A DNA stretch of 8,117 bases. Source: DASWIG01 sp036397835 (lineage in GTDB: Bacteria > Acidobacteriota > Thermoanaerobaculia > Multivoradales > J023). Where the stretch lies: NCBI GenBank assembly GCA_036397835.1, contig DASWIG010000554.1, positions 1-8,117 of the forward strand, in the 5' to 3' direction. The notes beneath the pieces were generated by a model that searched no databases, was not told the origin of the DNA, and worked only from the letters and a program-made list of their open reading frames with translations. Of the stretch, positions 1 through 6,238 are shown in pieces. How positions within the stretch are numbered: the stretch's first letter is position 1; every line of letters begins with the position of its first letter. The position numbers and the translations under genes are program-made.

Positions 1-306
1 CAGGCATTGCAGCGCGAAGACCGAGTCGGCCAGGGGCGAGGCCGCCGCCAGCGTCTCGCGGATCAGGCAGCAGGCGCGCAGGTCCGGGGCGTGGGGGGAG
101 CCGCCGTACGCTTCGGGCACGGCGTGGCGGATCCAGCCGGCGTCGCCGAGGCGCTTCAGGATCTCGCGCGCCTGGCCGCGGGCGCCGGCGTCGTCGTGGG
201 CCGGGGGGAGCGGCGCGATCTCGGCGTCGGCGAAGCCGCGGACGTCGGCGGCGAGCCCGACATGGCGGTCTTCGAGGAAAACGCGGACGGTGGGGACGTC
301 GGGCAT
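1..306 (-). CDS. Acyl-CoA dehydrogenase, N-terminal 102 residues (cut by window edge)
   Basis: Open frame from an ATG at 306-304 to the window edge without a stop, giving 102 residues. The translation has the features of the N-terminal helical domain of flavin-dependent acyl-CoA dehydrogenases: an early acidic helix followed by 'FADAEIAPL', then 'LKRLGDAGWIRHAVPEAYGG', the typical 'LgeaGw.g..vPe.yGG' signature, and a helix 'LIRETLAAASPLADSVFALQ'. The family oxidises acyl-CoA thioesters to 2-enoyl-CoA with FAD; the FAD-binding and catalytic regions lie outside the window, so substrate class cannot be judged. It reads in the same direction as the SDR, Rid and crotonase genes and probably belonged to that operon, but the Rpn gene now separates it from them. 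There is no Shine-Dalgarno sequence; a TANNNT box lies 6 bases before the ATG. Confidence 0.85.
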   Translation of the reverse strand, partial: MPDVPTVRVFLEDRHVGLAADVRGFADAEIAPLPPAHDDAGARGQAREILKRLGDAGWIRHAVPEAYGGSPHAPDLRACCLIRETLAAASPLADSVFALQCL

Positions 307-312
307 GGAGGG

Positions 313-318
313 AGACTA
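313..318 (-). promoter_or_regulatory. Candidate leaderless -10 box of the acyl-CoA dehydrogenase gene
   Basis: On the minus strand TAGTCT is followed by exactly 6 bases (CCCTCC) and the ATG. The spacing would place the transcription start at or next to the initiation codon. No convincing -35 is seen, so this rests mainly on the match to the same arrangement at the SDR and Rpn starts. Confidence 0.35.
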
Positions 319-344
319 CTTCAGCGAGGGCTGAGGGCCTGTGG

Positions 345-351
345 TAAGGTG
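345..351 (+). promoter_or_regulatory. Start signal of the Rpn gene: TANNNT box or weak Shine-Dalgarno
   Basis: TAAGGT (345-350) is preceded by TGG, as in an extended -10, and followed by 6 bases and the ATG at 357, the same geometry as the SDR promoter. The overlapping AAGGTG (346-351), 5 bases before the ATG, could instead act as a weak ribosome binding site. The two readings exclude each other, and no -35 hexamer supports the promoter. Confidence 0.3.
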
Positions 352-356
352 TCGGT

Positions 357-1256
357 ATGCGTCCCGTCTTCGCCGACCCCAAGACCGACTTCATCTTCAA
401 GCGGATCTTCGGCTCCGTGCCCCACAAGCACCTGCTCATCGAGCTCCTGAACTCGCTGCTCGAGCTCGAGGGCGACCGGCGCATCAGGGACCTCACCTAC
501 CTCCCTGCCGAGCAGATGGTGCCCTTGCCCGAGATGAAGCTCTCGATCGTCGACGTCAAGTGCGTCGACGAGCGGGGCACGGAATACGTCGTCGAGATGC
601 AGCTCTTCAACGTCCAGGGCTTCGAGGAACGCGTCGTCTACAACGCCTCCAAGGCGTTCGTCATGCAACTGCGAAGCTCCGAGGACTATCCCCATCTGGC
701 GGACGTCGTCGGCGTGACGATCTGCGACTTCGCGCTCTGGCCCGAGCCGTCCGTGCCCGGCGCGCCCTCCGTCCCGATGCTTTCGCGCTGGCGCATGCAG
801 GAGAAGCACACGGGCGCCAACGGCCTCGGCCAAGTGCAGTACGTCTTCCTGGAGCTGTCGAAGTACGAAGGCGGTCCCCATCCGCAGGACCTGCTCGACA
901 AATGGGCGTACTTCTTCCGCGAGGCCGAGAACCTGGACGTTATCCCGCCGGAGCTCGACCAGGCTCCCTTTCGGGAGGCGCTCGAGGTGGCGCGGACGGC
1001 CGGGATGAGCGATGCGGAGTACGAGGCGTACGAGCGAGCCAAGATGGCCGAGCAGGACGCCCGAGGCGCTCTCGTAAAGGCCGAAGAGACAGGTCGGGTC
1101 AAGGAGTTGCGTCAAGGCTTGGCCGACCTCTGCGAGGTGCTGGGTATCGAGATGACCGAGGAGCACCGGAAGGTGCTCACCACTGCCAACCTGGCCAGGC
1201 TCGAAGGACTCCGGGATCGAATCAAGCAGGAACGACGTTGGCCCGGGGAGCTGTGA
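357..1256 (+). CDS. Rpn family recombination-promoting nuclease / PD-(D/E)XK transposase-like protein
   Basis: A complete 299-residue protein of the Rpn/PDDEXK_2 family, DNA endonucleases once annotated as putative transposases and linked experimentally to RecA-independent recombination and phage defence. The family hallmark start 'FADPKTDFIFKRIFG' is at residues 5-19. The nuclease core is at 61-82, with the probable metal ligand D66 in 'SIVDVKC' and the E80-x-Q82 motif in 'VVEMQ'. 'RVVYNASKAF' (92-101) matches the conserved R..Y segment after the core. The C-terminal third (about 217-299) is charged and helical, with 'AKMAEQDARGALVKAEETGR' typical of the family tail. Length is normal and no frame disruption is seen. 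It is convergent to the crotonase gene (51 bp between stops) and divergent from the acyl-CoA dehydrogenase (50 bp between starts), so it splits a catabolic operon. Codon third positions are less GC-biased than in the flanking genes. Confidence 0.9.
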   Translation: MRPVFADPKTDFIFKRIFGSVPHKHLLIELLNSLLELEGDRRIRDLTYLPAEQMVPLPEMKLSIVDVKCVDERGTEYVVEMQLFNVQGFEERVVYNASKAFVMQLRSSEDYPHLADVVGVTICDFALWPEPSVPGAPSVPMLSRWRMQEKHTGANGLGQVQYVFLELSKYEGGPHPQDLLDKWAYFFREAENLDVIPPELDQAPFREALEVARTAGMSDAEYEAYERAKMAEQDARGALVKAEETGRVKELRQGLADLCEVLGIEMTEEHRKVLTTANLARLEGLRDRIKQERRWPGEL

Positions 1257-1307
1257 GCTATCGAGAGAGAGTGCTCCTTCTCCTACCACACGGCCCCGTC
1301 CGCGGAG

Positions 1308-2108
1308 TTACCCGAGCTCCGGCTTCCGCTTCGCCTTGAACGCCTCGTACGACTCGCGGAAGTTCGGGTCTTCCATGCAGGCGGCCTGGATCTCGACCTC
1401 CGCCGCCAAGGCCGACTCGACGTCCATCGCCGCTTCGCGGTAGAGCATCTTCTTCGTCACCTCGAGCCCGAACGACGGTCCCCGCGCCAGCTTCTCGGCC
1501 TGCTCGCGCCCCGCCGCCGGCAGCTCGTCCTTCGCCACCACGCGGTTGTATAGGCCCATGCGCTCGGCTTCCGCGGCGCTGAGGAAGTCCCCCGTCATCA
1601 GCAGCTCGGCGGCCCGGCCGAGGCCGACGAGACGCGGCAGCAGCCAGGTCGCGCCCATGTCGGCGCCCGACAGGCCCACCTTGGTGAAGAGGAAGGCGAT
1701 CCTGGCGTCGGCGGCGGCGACGCGGACGTCGCAGGCACAGGCGATCACCGCGCCGGCTCCCGCCACCAGGCCGTTCAAGGCGCCCACGATCGGACGCCGG
1801 CAGCGGATCATCGACAGGATCAGCGCGCCGGTGCGGCGGGTGAAGTCGAGCAGGCCCCGGTAGTCGCGGCCGAAGAGCGCGCCGATGATGTCCTCCACGT
1901 CGCCGCCGGAGCAGAAGGCGCGTCCGCTGCCGGTGATCAGGATGGCGCGCACGCCCTCCTCGCGGTCGAGGGCGTCGAAGGTCTCGCGCAGCTCGTCGTA
2001 GACGGCGAAGGTCAGGGCGTTCAAGCGGTCGGGACGATCGAGGGTGATCGTCGCGACGGCGCTTTCGCGGTCGTGCTCGTAGCGGAAGGAGCGCGGCGCG
2101 ATCGTCAT
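1308..2108 (-). CDS. Crotonase-fold (enoyl-CoA hydratase/isomerase family) protein
   Basis: A 266-residue protein of normal crotonase length. 'ITLDRPDRLNAL' (21-32) is the CoA-binding entry motif. 'AFCSGGD' (64-70) and 'LNGLVAGAGA' (111-120) form the oxyanion hole that holds the thioester carbonyl, and 'MTGDFLSAAEAERMGLYNRVV' (171-191) is the conserved late helix region. By motif alignment, the two acid/base glutamates of rat mitochondrial enoyl-CoA hydratase (E144 in GGGCEL, E164 in PEI) fall on V121 and about T142 here. Ordinary hydratase chemistry is therefore doubtful; isomerase, ring hydrolase or another crotonase reaction is possible. The start overlaps the Rid stop as ATGA (2105-2108), and a GGAG lies 7 bases upstream of the ATG (2116-2119), supporting the start and translational coupling. 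It is the third gene of the SDR-Rid-crotonase operon. Confidence 0.9.
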   Translation of the reverse strand: MTIAPRSFRYEHDRESAVATITLDRPDRLNALTFAVYDELRETFDALDREEGVRAILITGSGRAFCSGGDVEDIIGALFGRDYRGLLDFTRRTGALILSMIRCRRPIVGALNGLVAGAGAVIACACDVRVAAADARIAFLFTKVGLSGADMGATWLLPRLVGLGRAAELLMTGDFLSAAEAERMGLYNRVVAKDELPAAGREQAEKLARGPSFGLEVTKKMLYREAAMDVESALAAEVEIQAACMEDPNFRESYEAFKAKRKPELG

Positions 2109-2524
2109 CCCCGGGCTCCGGGAGGGAGCACCGCCAGGCCCTGGATCTCCACCCTGGCCCCCGGCTCGAGCAGCGCCGCCACCTCGACCAGGGCCATCGC
2201 CGGGTAATGACGGCCCATCAGCCGGCGGTAGACCTCGCCGACTTCCCTGAGGCTGGCGAGGTAGTCGTCCTTGTCGGTCACGAAGAGGGTGAGCTGGGCC
2301 ACGTGCTCGGGGCCGCCGCCGGCCTCGCGCACCACCGCCAGCACGTTGGCCAGGGCCTGGCCGAACTGCTCGGGGAAGCCGCCGGCGACGATCTCCTGGC
2401 GCTCGTCCCAGGCGATCTGGCCGGCGACGGCGAGCAGGCGTCCGCCGGCCGGGGCGAGCATGCCGTGCGAATAGCCGCGCGGCGCGCCGAGCGAGCCCGG
2501 ATTGACCGGCTCGGGCGCGCTCAC
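2105..2524 (-). CDS. Rid (YjgF/YER057c/UK114) family protein lacking the imine-deaminase arginine
   Basis: 139 residues with a GTG start. The frame stays open further upstream, but that extension lies inside the SDR gene and is low-complexity Arg-rich. The GTG at 2524-2522 overlaps the SDR stop as GTGA and leads directly into the family start 'PVNPGSLGAPRGYSHGM' (6-22). 'LAVAGQIAWD' (31-40), 'QALANVLAVVREAGG' (56-70) and 'LTLFVTDKDDY' (78-88) are classic Rid core segments. RidA enzymes hydrolyse reactive enamines/imines using an arginine in the motif PARS-VEV; here the segment reads 'YPAMALVEV' (107-115), so that arginine is M110, while the conserved acidic residue of 'VEIQ' (E126) is kept. 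This places it among Rid paralogues without the canonical deaminase residue. Its position between a dehydrogenase and a crotonase suggests a catabolic rather than housekeeping role. Confidence 0.87.
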   Translation of the reverse strand: MSAPEPVNPGSLGAPRGYSHGMLAPAGGRLLAVAGQIAWDERQEIVAGGFPEQFGQALANVLAVVREAGGGPEHVAQLTLFVTDKDDYLASLREVGEVYRRLMGRHYPAMALVEVAALLEPGARVEIQGLAVLPPGARG

Positions 2525-3297
2525 GCCTGCACCGCCCCGCCGTCGATCACGATCGACTGCCCGTTGACGCCCCCGGCGCGCGGATCGCAGAGCATGAGCA
2601 CCTGCTGGGCGACTTCCTCGGGCTCGAAGATGCGGCGCTGGGGGCTCGCCTCGTCGAGCTTGCGGCGCGCCTCCTCGCTCGTCAGGCGGGTCTTCGAGGC
2701 GATGCGCGCCACCGACTCCACGGTCATGTCGGTGGCCACGTAGCCCGGGCACACGGCGTTGACGGTGACGCCCCTGGCCGCCACCTCGACGGCGAGCGAG
2801 CGGGTGAAGCCGATCACCGCGTGTTTCGAGGCGGCGTAGGTCGAGATGTAGGCGGCGCCCATCTTGCCGGCCACCGAGGCGACGTTGACCACCCGGCCCC
2901 AACCGCCCTCGAGCATTCCCGGCAGGAAGCCGCGGGTACACAGGAAGGTGCCGGTGACGTTGACGGCGAAGACGCGGTTCCACTCTTCGAGGGTGACCGC
3001 CTTGAGCGGCGCCGAGGTGGCGATGCCGGCGTTGTTGACGAGGACGTCGACGCCGCCCAGGAAATCGGTCGCCTCGCGCACCAGGGCGTCCACGTCGGCT
3101 TCGCGGGTGACGTCGCAGGCGACGGCGGCGGCGCGCGCGCCGCCGCCGCGGAGCTCGGCGGCGACGGCCTCGATCTGCTCGCCCGTGCGCGCCGAGACGA
3201 CGACGGCGGCGCCCTCCGCGGCGAGCGCGCGGGCGACGGCGGCGCCGATGCCGCGGCCGCCGCCGGTGACGACTGCTCTCTTGCCTTCGAGGATCAT
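2521..3297 (-). CDS. SDR family NAD(P)-dependent dehydrogenase, probably 3-hydroxyacyl-CoA type
   Basis: A 258-residue classical short-chain dehydrogenase. The Rossmann motif is 'TGGGRGIG' (11-18), followed by D62 after beta 3, 'NNAG' (88-91), and catalytic residues N113, S141, Y154 and K158 in 'STYAASK'. 'PGYVATDM' (184-191) is the usual post-catalytic loop, and the C-terminus ends 'GQSIVIDGG'. R37 at the end of beta 2 ('SAR') would favour NADP(H), which is inference. The sequence style resembles acetoacetyl-CoA reductase/FabG and alicyclic 3-hydroxyacyl-CoA dehydrogenases, and the crotonase and acyl-CoA dehydrogenase nearby support oxidation of a 3-hydroxyacyl-CoA thioester. I chose the ATG at 3297 over an in-frame TTG at 3324, because 'MILEGKRAVVTGG' is the normal family start and a promoter ends just before it. 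First gene of a coupled operon: its stop overlaps the Rid start by 4 bases. Confidence 0.93.
   Translation of the reverse strand: MILEGKRAVVTGGGRGIGAAVARALAAEGAAVVVSARTGEQIEAVAAELRGGGARAAAVACDVTREADVDALVREATDFLGGVDVLVNNAGIATSAPLKAVTLEEWNRVFAVNVTGTFLCTRGFLPGMLEGGWGRVVNVASVAGKMGAAYISTYAASKHAVIGFTRSLAVEVAARGVTVNAVCPGYVATDMTVESVARIASKTRLTSEEARRKLDEASPQRRIFEPEEVAQQVLMLCDPRAGGVNGQSIVIDGGAVQA
3123..3148. repeat. 26-bp perfect, all-GC palindrome inside the SDR gene
   Basis: Positions 3123-3135 are the exact reverse complement of 3136-3148. The palindrome is made entirely of G and C and sits in the codons for the 'RGGGARAAA' loop region of the SDR. It probably arises from alternating GCG/GGC-type codons rather than from selection as a site. 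Confidence 0.6.
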
Positions 3298-3303
3298 GCG
3301 GGC

Positions 3304-3332
3304 AAGATAGAGCCCGGCCACCAAGGTGTCAA
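3304..3332 (-). promoter_or_regulatory. Near-consensus sigma70-type promoter of the SDR-Rid-crotonase operon
   Basis: On the minus strand a perfect TTGACA -35 (3332-3327) is separated by 17 bases from TATCTT (-10, 3309-3304; 4 of 6 consensus positions). The -10 is followed by only 6 bases and then the ATG at 3297. Transcription starting about 7 bases after the -10 would begin at the A of the start codon, so the SDR mRNA is predicted to be leaderless, consistent with the absence of a Shine-Dalgarno sequence. The promoter sits in the 45-bp gap after the SNF2 gene, so the operon need not depend on SNF2 read-through. Confidence 0.75.
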
Positions 3333-3342
3333 GGTAGAACCC

Positions 3343-6228
3343 TCAAGTTACGGGCGCCCTGAGCAGCGCGAGCAGCTCCTCGCGGGTGAAGATCTTCGCC
3401 AGCCGCGGGTCGTCCTCCTCGACCACGCCTTCCATCAGCTCGCGCTTGCGCTCGATGATCGCCGCGATCTTCTCCTCGAGGGTGCCTTCGGTGAGCAGCT
3501 TGAAGACCTGCACCGCGCGGCGCTGGCCGATGCGGTGGACGCGGTCGGTGGCCTGGTCCTCGCGCGCCGCGTTCCACCAGCGGTCGTAGTGGATCACCAC
3601 CGAGCCGCCCACCAGGTCGATGCCGGTGCCGCCGGCCTTCAGGCTGCCCAGGAACACGCGGCAGTCCGGGTCGGCGTTGAAGCGCGCCACGATCTCGCCG
3701 CGCCGCAGGCTGGCGCCGGTGAGCACCGCGTGCTCCACGCCGAGCTCGCCGAGGTGGCGGCGCATGAGCTCGATCATCCCCAGATACTGCGTGAAGACCA
3801 CCACCTTCTGACCGCTGTCGAGGCATTCCTGCAGCAGTTCGCGGTAGAGGTCCCACTTGCCCGAGGCGTAGTCGGCGGCCTGGTCGAGACGGCCCAGCGC
3901 CAGGGCCGGGTGGTCGCAGATCCGCTTGAGCAGGTTGAGCAAAGCGAAGACGTGGATGTAGGGCAGAGGACGATCGCCGCCGGCCGCGATCTCGGCCGCG
4001 AGCTCCTCGCCGCGGGTGGCCAGCGCCTCGCGGTAGAGCTTCACCTGGTCGTCGGAGAGCGCGCAGGTGCGCAGGTCCTCGATCTTCTCCGGCAGCTCGT
4101 CCAGCACCGACGCCTTGAGCCGCCGCAGCACGAAGGGCGAGATCACCCGCCGCAGCTCGGCGAGGCGCGGCGCGCCGCCCGCGGGCGGCGCCACGTAGCG
4201 CCGCGCGAAGGCCTCGTCGCCGCCGAGGTAGCCGGGCAGCACCAGGTCGAAGAGCGCCTTGAGCTCGGCCAGCGAGTTCTCGATCGGCGTGCCGGTGAGC
4301 CCCAGCCTGACCTCGGCCGCCAGCGCCTGCGCCGCCTGGAAGCCCACGGTGTCGCGGTTCTTGAGGTGCTGGATCTCGTCGAAGACCGCCAGGGCGAAGG
4401 ATTGACGGCGCAAGGCGTCCACGTCGCGGCGCAGGATGCCGTAGGAGGTCACCACCACGTCGCCCGCGGCGAGGGCCGCCGCGAGGTCGCGGTCGGGGCC
4501 GTGGTGGACGGCCGCCTTGAGCCCGGGGGCGTGCTCGCGGACCTTGTCGCGCCAGTGGCTGATGACGCTCGTCGGGCAGACCACGAGGAACGGGTCCGCG
4601 ACGTCCAGCTCCTCGCGCAGCGCCAGCATGAGGGCCATGGCCTGGTGGGTCTTGCCCAGCCCCATGTCGTCGCACAGGAGCCCGCCGAGGCGGTTCTCGT
4701 AGAGGAAGCGCAGCCAGTCGACGCCCAGCGCCTGGTAGGGGCGCAGCTCCGAGGCGAGCCCCGCGGGCGGCGTGAACGGGCGGCTCGGCCGCAGCTCGAG
4801 CAGACGCCTCAGCACGCCGGCGCGGCCCTGCGGCCCGGCGACGCGCGCCGGCTTGCCGCCCTCCGCCTGGAGGCGCAGGACCTGGCTCGCCGTCAGCCGC
4901 AGGGCGTCCTCGCCCGCCGGCTCGATCTGATCGAGCACCGCGAAGGCGTCGGCGGAGAGGTCGATCCATCCCGCCGCCGTCTCGAGATAGGGCAGACCCT
5001 GGCGGCGGGCCTCGAGGAGCTCGCGCAGCGACACCGAGCTGGCGCCGAAGCCGTAGCGCACCGAGAGCCAGGTCCAGCTCCGGTCGAGGGCGCCTTCGGG
5101 GGCGTCCGCCTCCGGCGTCATCTCGATCCAGTCGTGGGCGGTGAAGATCGCGAGGTCGCGCAGCGGCTCGTCGAGCACCAGCGTGCCGTCGGCCAGGGCT
5201 TCGCGGTGCTGGCTGAGGAAGGTCGGCACCTGGCTGCGGGTGAGCCGCATCGCCACCGGCGTCTTGAAGCGCCGCTCTTTGCCCAGCTTCTCGAGCTGCG
5301 CCAGGATGCCCATCTCCGGCAGGTAGACGAGCCGCCCGTAGGTGAACCTCTGCAGGTCCTCGCGCGCGAAGAAGCGCTCCTCCCCGTGCTCCTGGAGGGC
5401 GACGATCGAGTGCCGCACCTCGAGGTCGAGCTCGGTGGTCCGGGTCACCCGGAAGAGCGATCTCAGGGGCACCGGATGGACGTCGAGACCCGGTTGATCG
5501 GGATAGCACCGCGCCAGCAGCTTGAGCGCCGCCTCCACGCGGCCGCGCGGCACCGTCAGGCGGCAGACCGGCGTCGAGCCGGCGCGGAAGCCGAGGGTGA
5601 AGTCGCCGCTCGCCTCGTCGATGGCGGGCTCGAAAGTCCCGTCCTCGTACTCGCGGACGCAGTGGTAGGCGAGGCGGAACCAGAGGCTCTCCTCCCAGCT
5701 CTGTCGGCCGGTCTTGTAGCCGAGCCGGTTCATCTCCCGCTCCTGCGGCGCCATCTGAAAGAGGGCGAGGCGCTCGAGGAGGGCGGCGCGATCGGTGAAG
5801 ACGGCCTTTTCGGGGACCTTGCCCAGGCGCTCCAGGAGGCGCAGGCGCGCCGCGCCGGCGTCGAGGTAGCAGGCGAGCTCGTCGCCCTTCGCCGACGCCA
5901 CCCGCAGCAGCGAGCCGTCCTCGCCGCCGACCTCGGCGATCCGGACGTCCGCGCCGGCGGCCGGCCGCGCCTCGAAGACGAGGCGCGCGAGGCGGTACCA
6001 GGCGGTGGCGGCGAAGAGCGCCTCCCACTCGCCCGGGCGTCGGCCGAGCTTGGCGAGCAGCCGCGACAGCTCCTTCAGGTGGCGGCAGGTCTTGCTGGCG
6101 CCGCAGGTACACGAGCGCATCGGCCGCGCCTTCTCCATCTCGACGTGGATGGCGGACTCGCTCGTGCCGGGCGCGGCCACCAGGCCGACGCCGCGGCGAT
6201 GGAATTCGAGTTGCGGGAAAGTGGGCAT
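3343..6228 (-). CDS. SWIM zinc finger / SNF2-family DNA-dependent ATPase (DEAD/DEAH-box helicase)
   Basis: A 961-residue protein. The N-terminus holds a SWIM-type zinc finger, C40-x-C42-x5-C48-x-H50 in 'CTCGASKTCRH', a DNA/protein-binding module often paired with bacterial SNF2 proteins. Residues 60-480 are a long region that I cannot assign to a named domain. The SNF2 motor follows: 'LRPYQALGVDWL' (495-506); Walker A 'DDMGLGKT' (520-527); Ia 'LVVCPTS' (548-554); Walker B 'DEIQH' (617-621); III 'LTGTPIEN' (644-651); V 'GSLKAGGTGIDL' (861-872); VI 'QATDRVHRIGQ' (892-902). All are intact, so it should be an active dsDNA translocase or remodeller of protein-DNA complexes rather than a strand-separating helicase. 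I chose the ATG at 6228 ('MPTFPQLEF') because the in-frame ATG at 6285 would run through the divergent promoter region and start codon of the M28 gene. The physiological target is unknown. Confidence 0.94.
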   Translation of the reverse strand: MPTFPQLEFHRRGVGLVAAPGTSESAIHVEMEKARPMRSCTCGASKTCRHLKELSRLLAKLGRRPGEWEALFAATAWYRLARLVFEARPAAGADVRIAEVGGEDGSLLRVASAKGDELACYLDAGAARLRLLERLGKVPEKAVFTDRAALLERLALFQMAPQEREMNRLGYKTGRQSWEESLWFRLAYHCVREYEDGTFEPAIDEASGDFTLGFRAGSTPVCRLTVPRGRVEAALKLLARCYPDQPGLDVHPVPLRSLFRVTRTTELDLEVRHSIVALQEHGEERFFAREDLQRFTYGRLVYLPEMGILAQLEKLGKERRFKTPVAMRLTRSQVPTFLSQHREALADGTLVLDEPLRDLAIFTAHDWIEMTPEADAPEGALDRSWTWLSVRYGFGASSVSLRELLEARRQGLPYLETAAGWIDLSADAFAVLDQIEPAGEDALRLTASQVLRLQAEGGKPARVAGPQGRAGVLRRLLELRPSRPFTPPAGLASELRPYQALGVDWLRFLYENRLGGLLCDDMGLGKTHQAMALMLALREELDVADPFLVVCPTSVISHWRDKVREHAPGLKAAVHHGPDRDLAAALAAGDVVVTSYGILRRDVDALRRQSFALAVFDEIQHLKNRDTVGFQAAQALAAEVRLGLTGTPIENSLAELKALFDLVLPGYLGGDEAFARRYVAPPAGGAPRLAELRRVISPFVLRRLKASVLDELPEKIEDLRTCALSDDQVKLYREALATRGEELAAEIAAGGDRPLPYIHVFALLNLLKRICDHPALALGRLDQAADYASGKWDLYRELLQECLDSGQKVVVFTQYLGMIELMRRHLGELGVEHAVLTGASLRRGEIVARFNADPDCRVFLGSLKAGGTGIDLVGGSVVIHYDRWWNAAREDQATDRVHRIGQRRAVQVFKLLTEGTLEEKIAAIIERKRELMEGVVEEDDPRLAKIFTREELLALLRAPVT

Positions 6229-6238
6229 GCGGCGCGGA

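Noticed and set aside
357..1256. Interpretation of the Rpn gene as an insertion sequence transposase
   Set aside because: The protein has a PD-(D/E)XK nuclease fold signature, not a DDE or HUH transposase, and I see no terminal inverted repeats or target site duplication around it.
1257..1307. Bidirectional terminator between the convergent Rpn and crotonase genes
   Set aside because: Only short imperfect pairings such as GGAGC/GCTCC are visible, and there is no T-run on either strand.
321..1339. Long frames on both strands overlapping the Rpn gene (minus 1289-321, plus 341-1339)
   Set aside because: Only the 357-1256 frame carries the Rpn nuclease motifs; the others show no recognisable domain and mirror it in other frames.
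2105..2983. Longer Rid protein with a 153-residue N-terminal extension
   Set aside because: The extension runs through the SDR coding sequence and is Arg-rich and non-homologous in appearance. The GTG at 2524 gives a normal-length Rid protein with a GTGA overlap.
4172..4191. 20-bp perfect palindrome in the SNF2 gene
   Set aside because: It is pure GC built from Gly/Ala/Pro codons within an intact protein; expected by chance in DNA of this composition.
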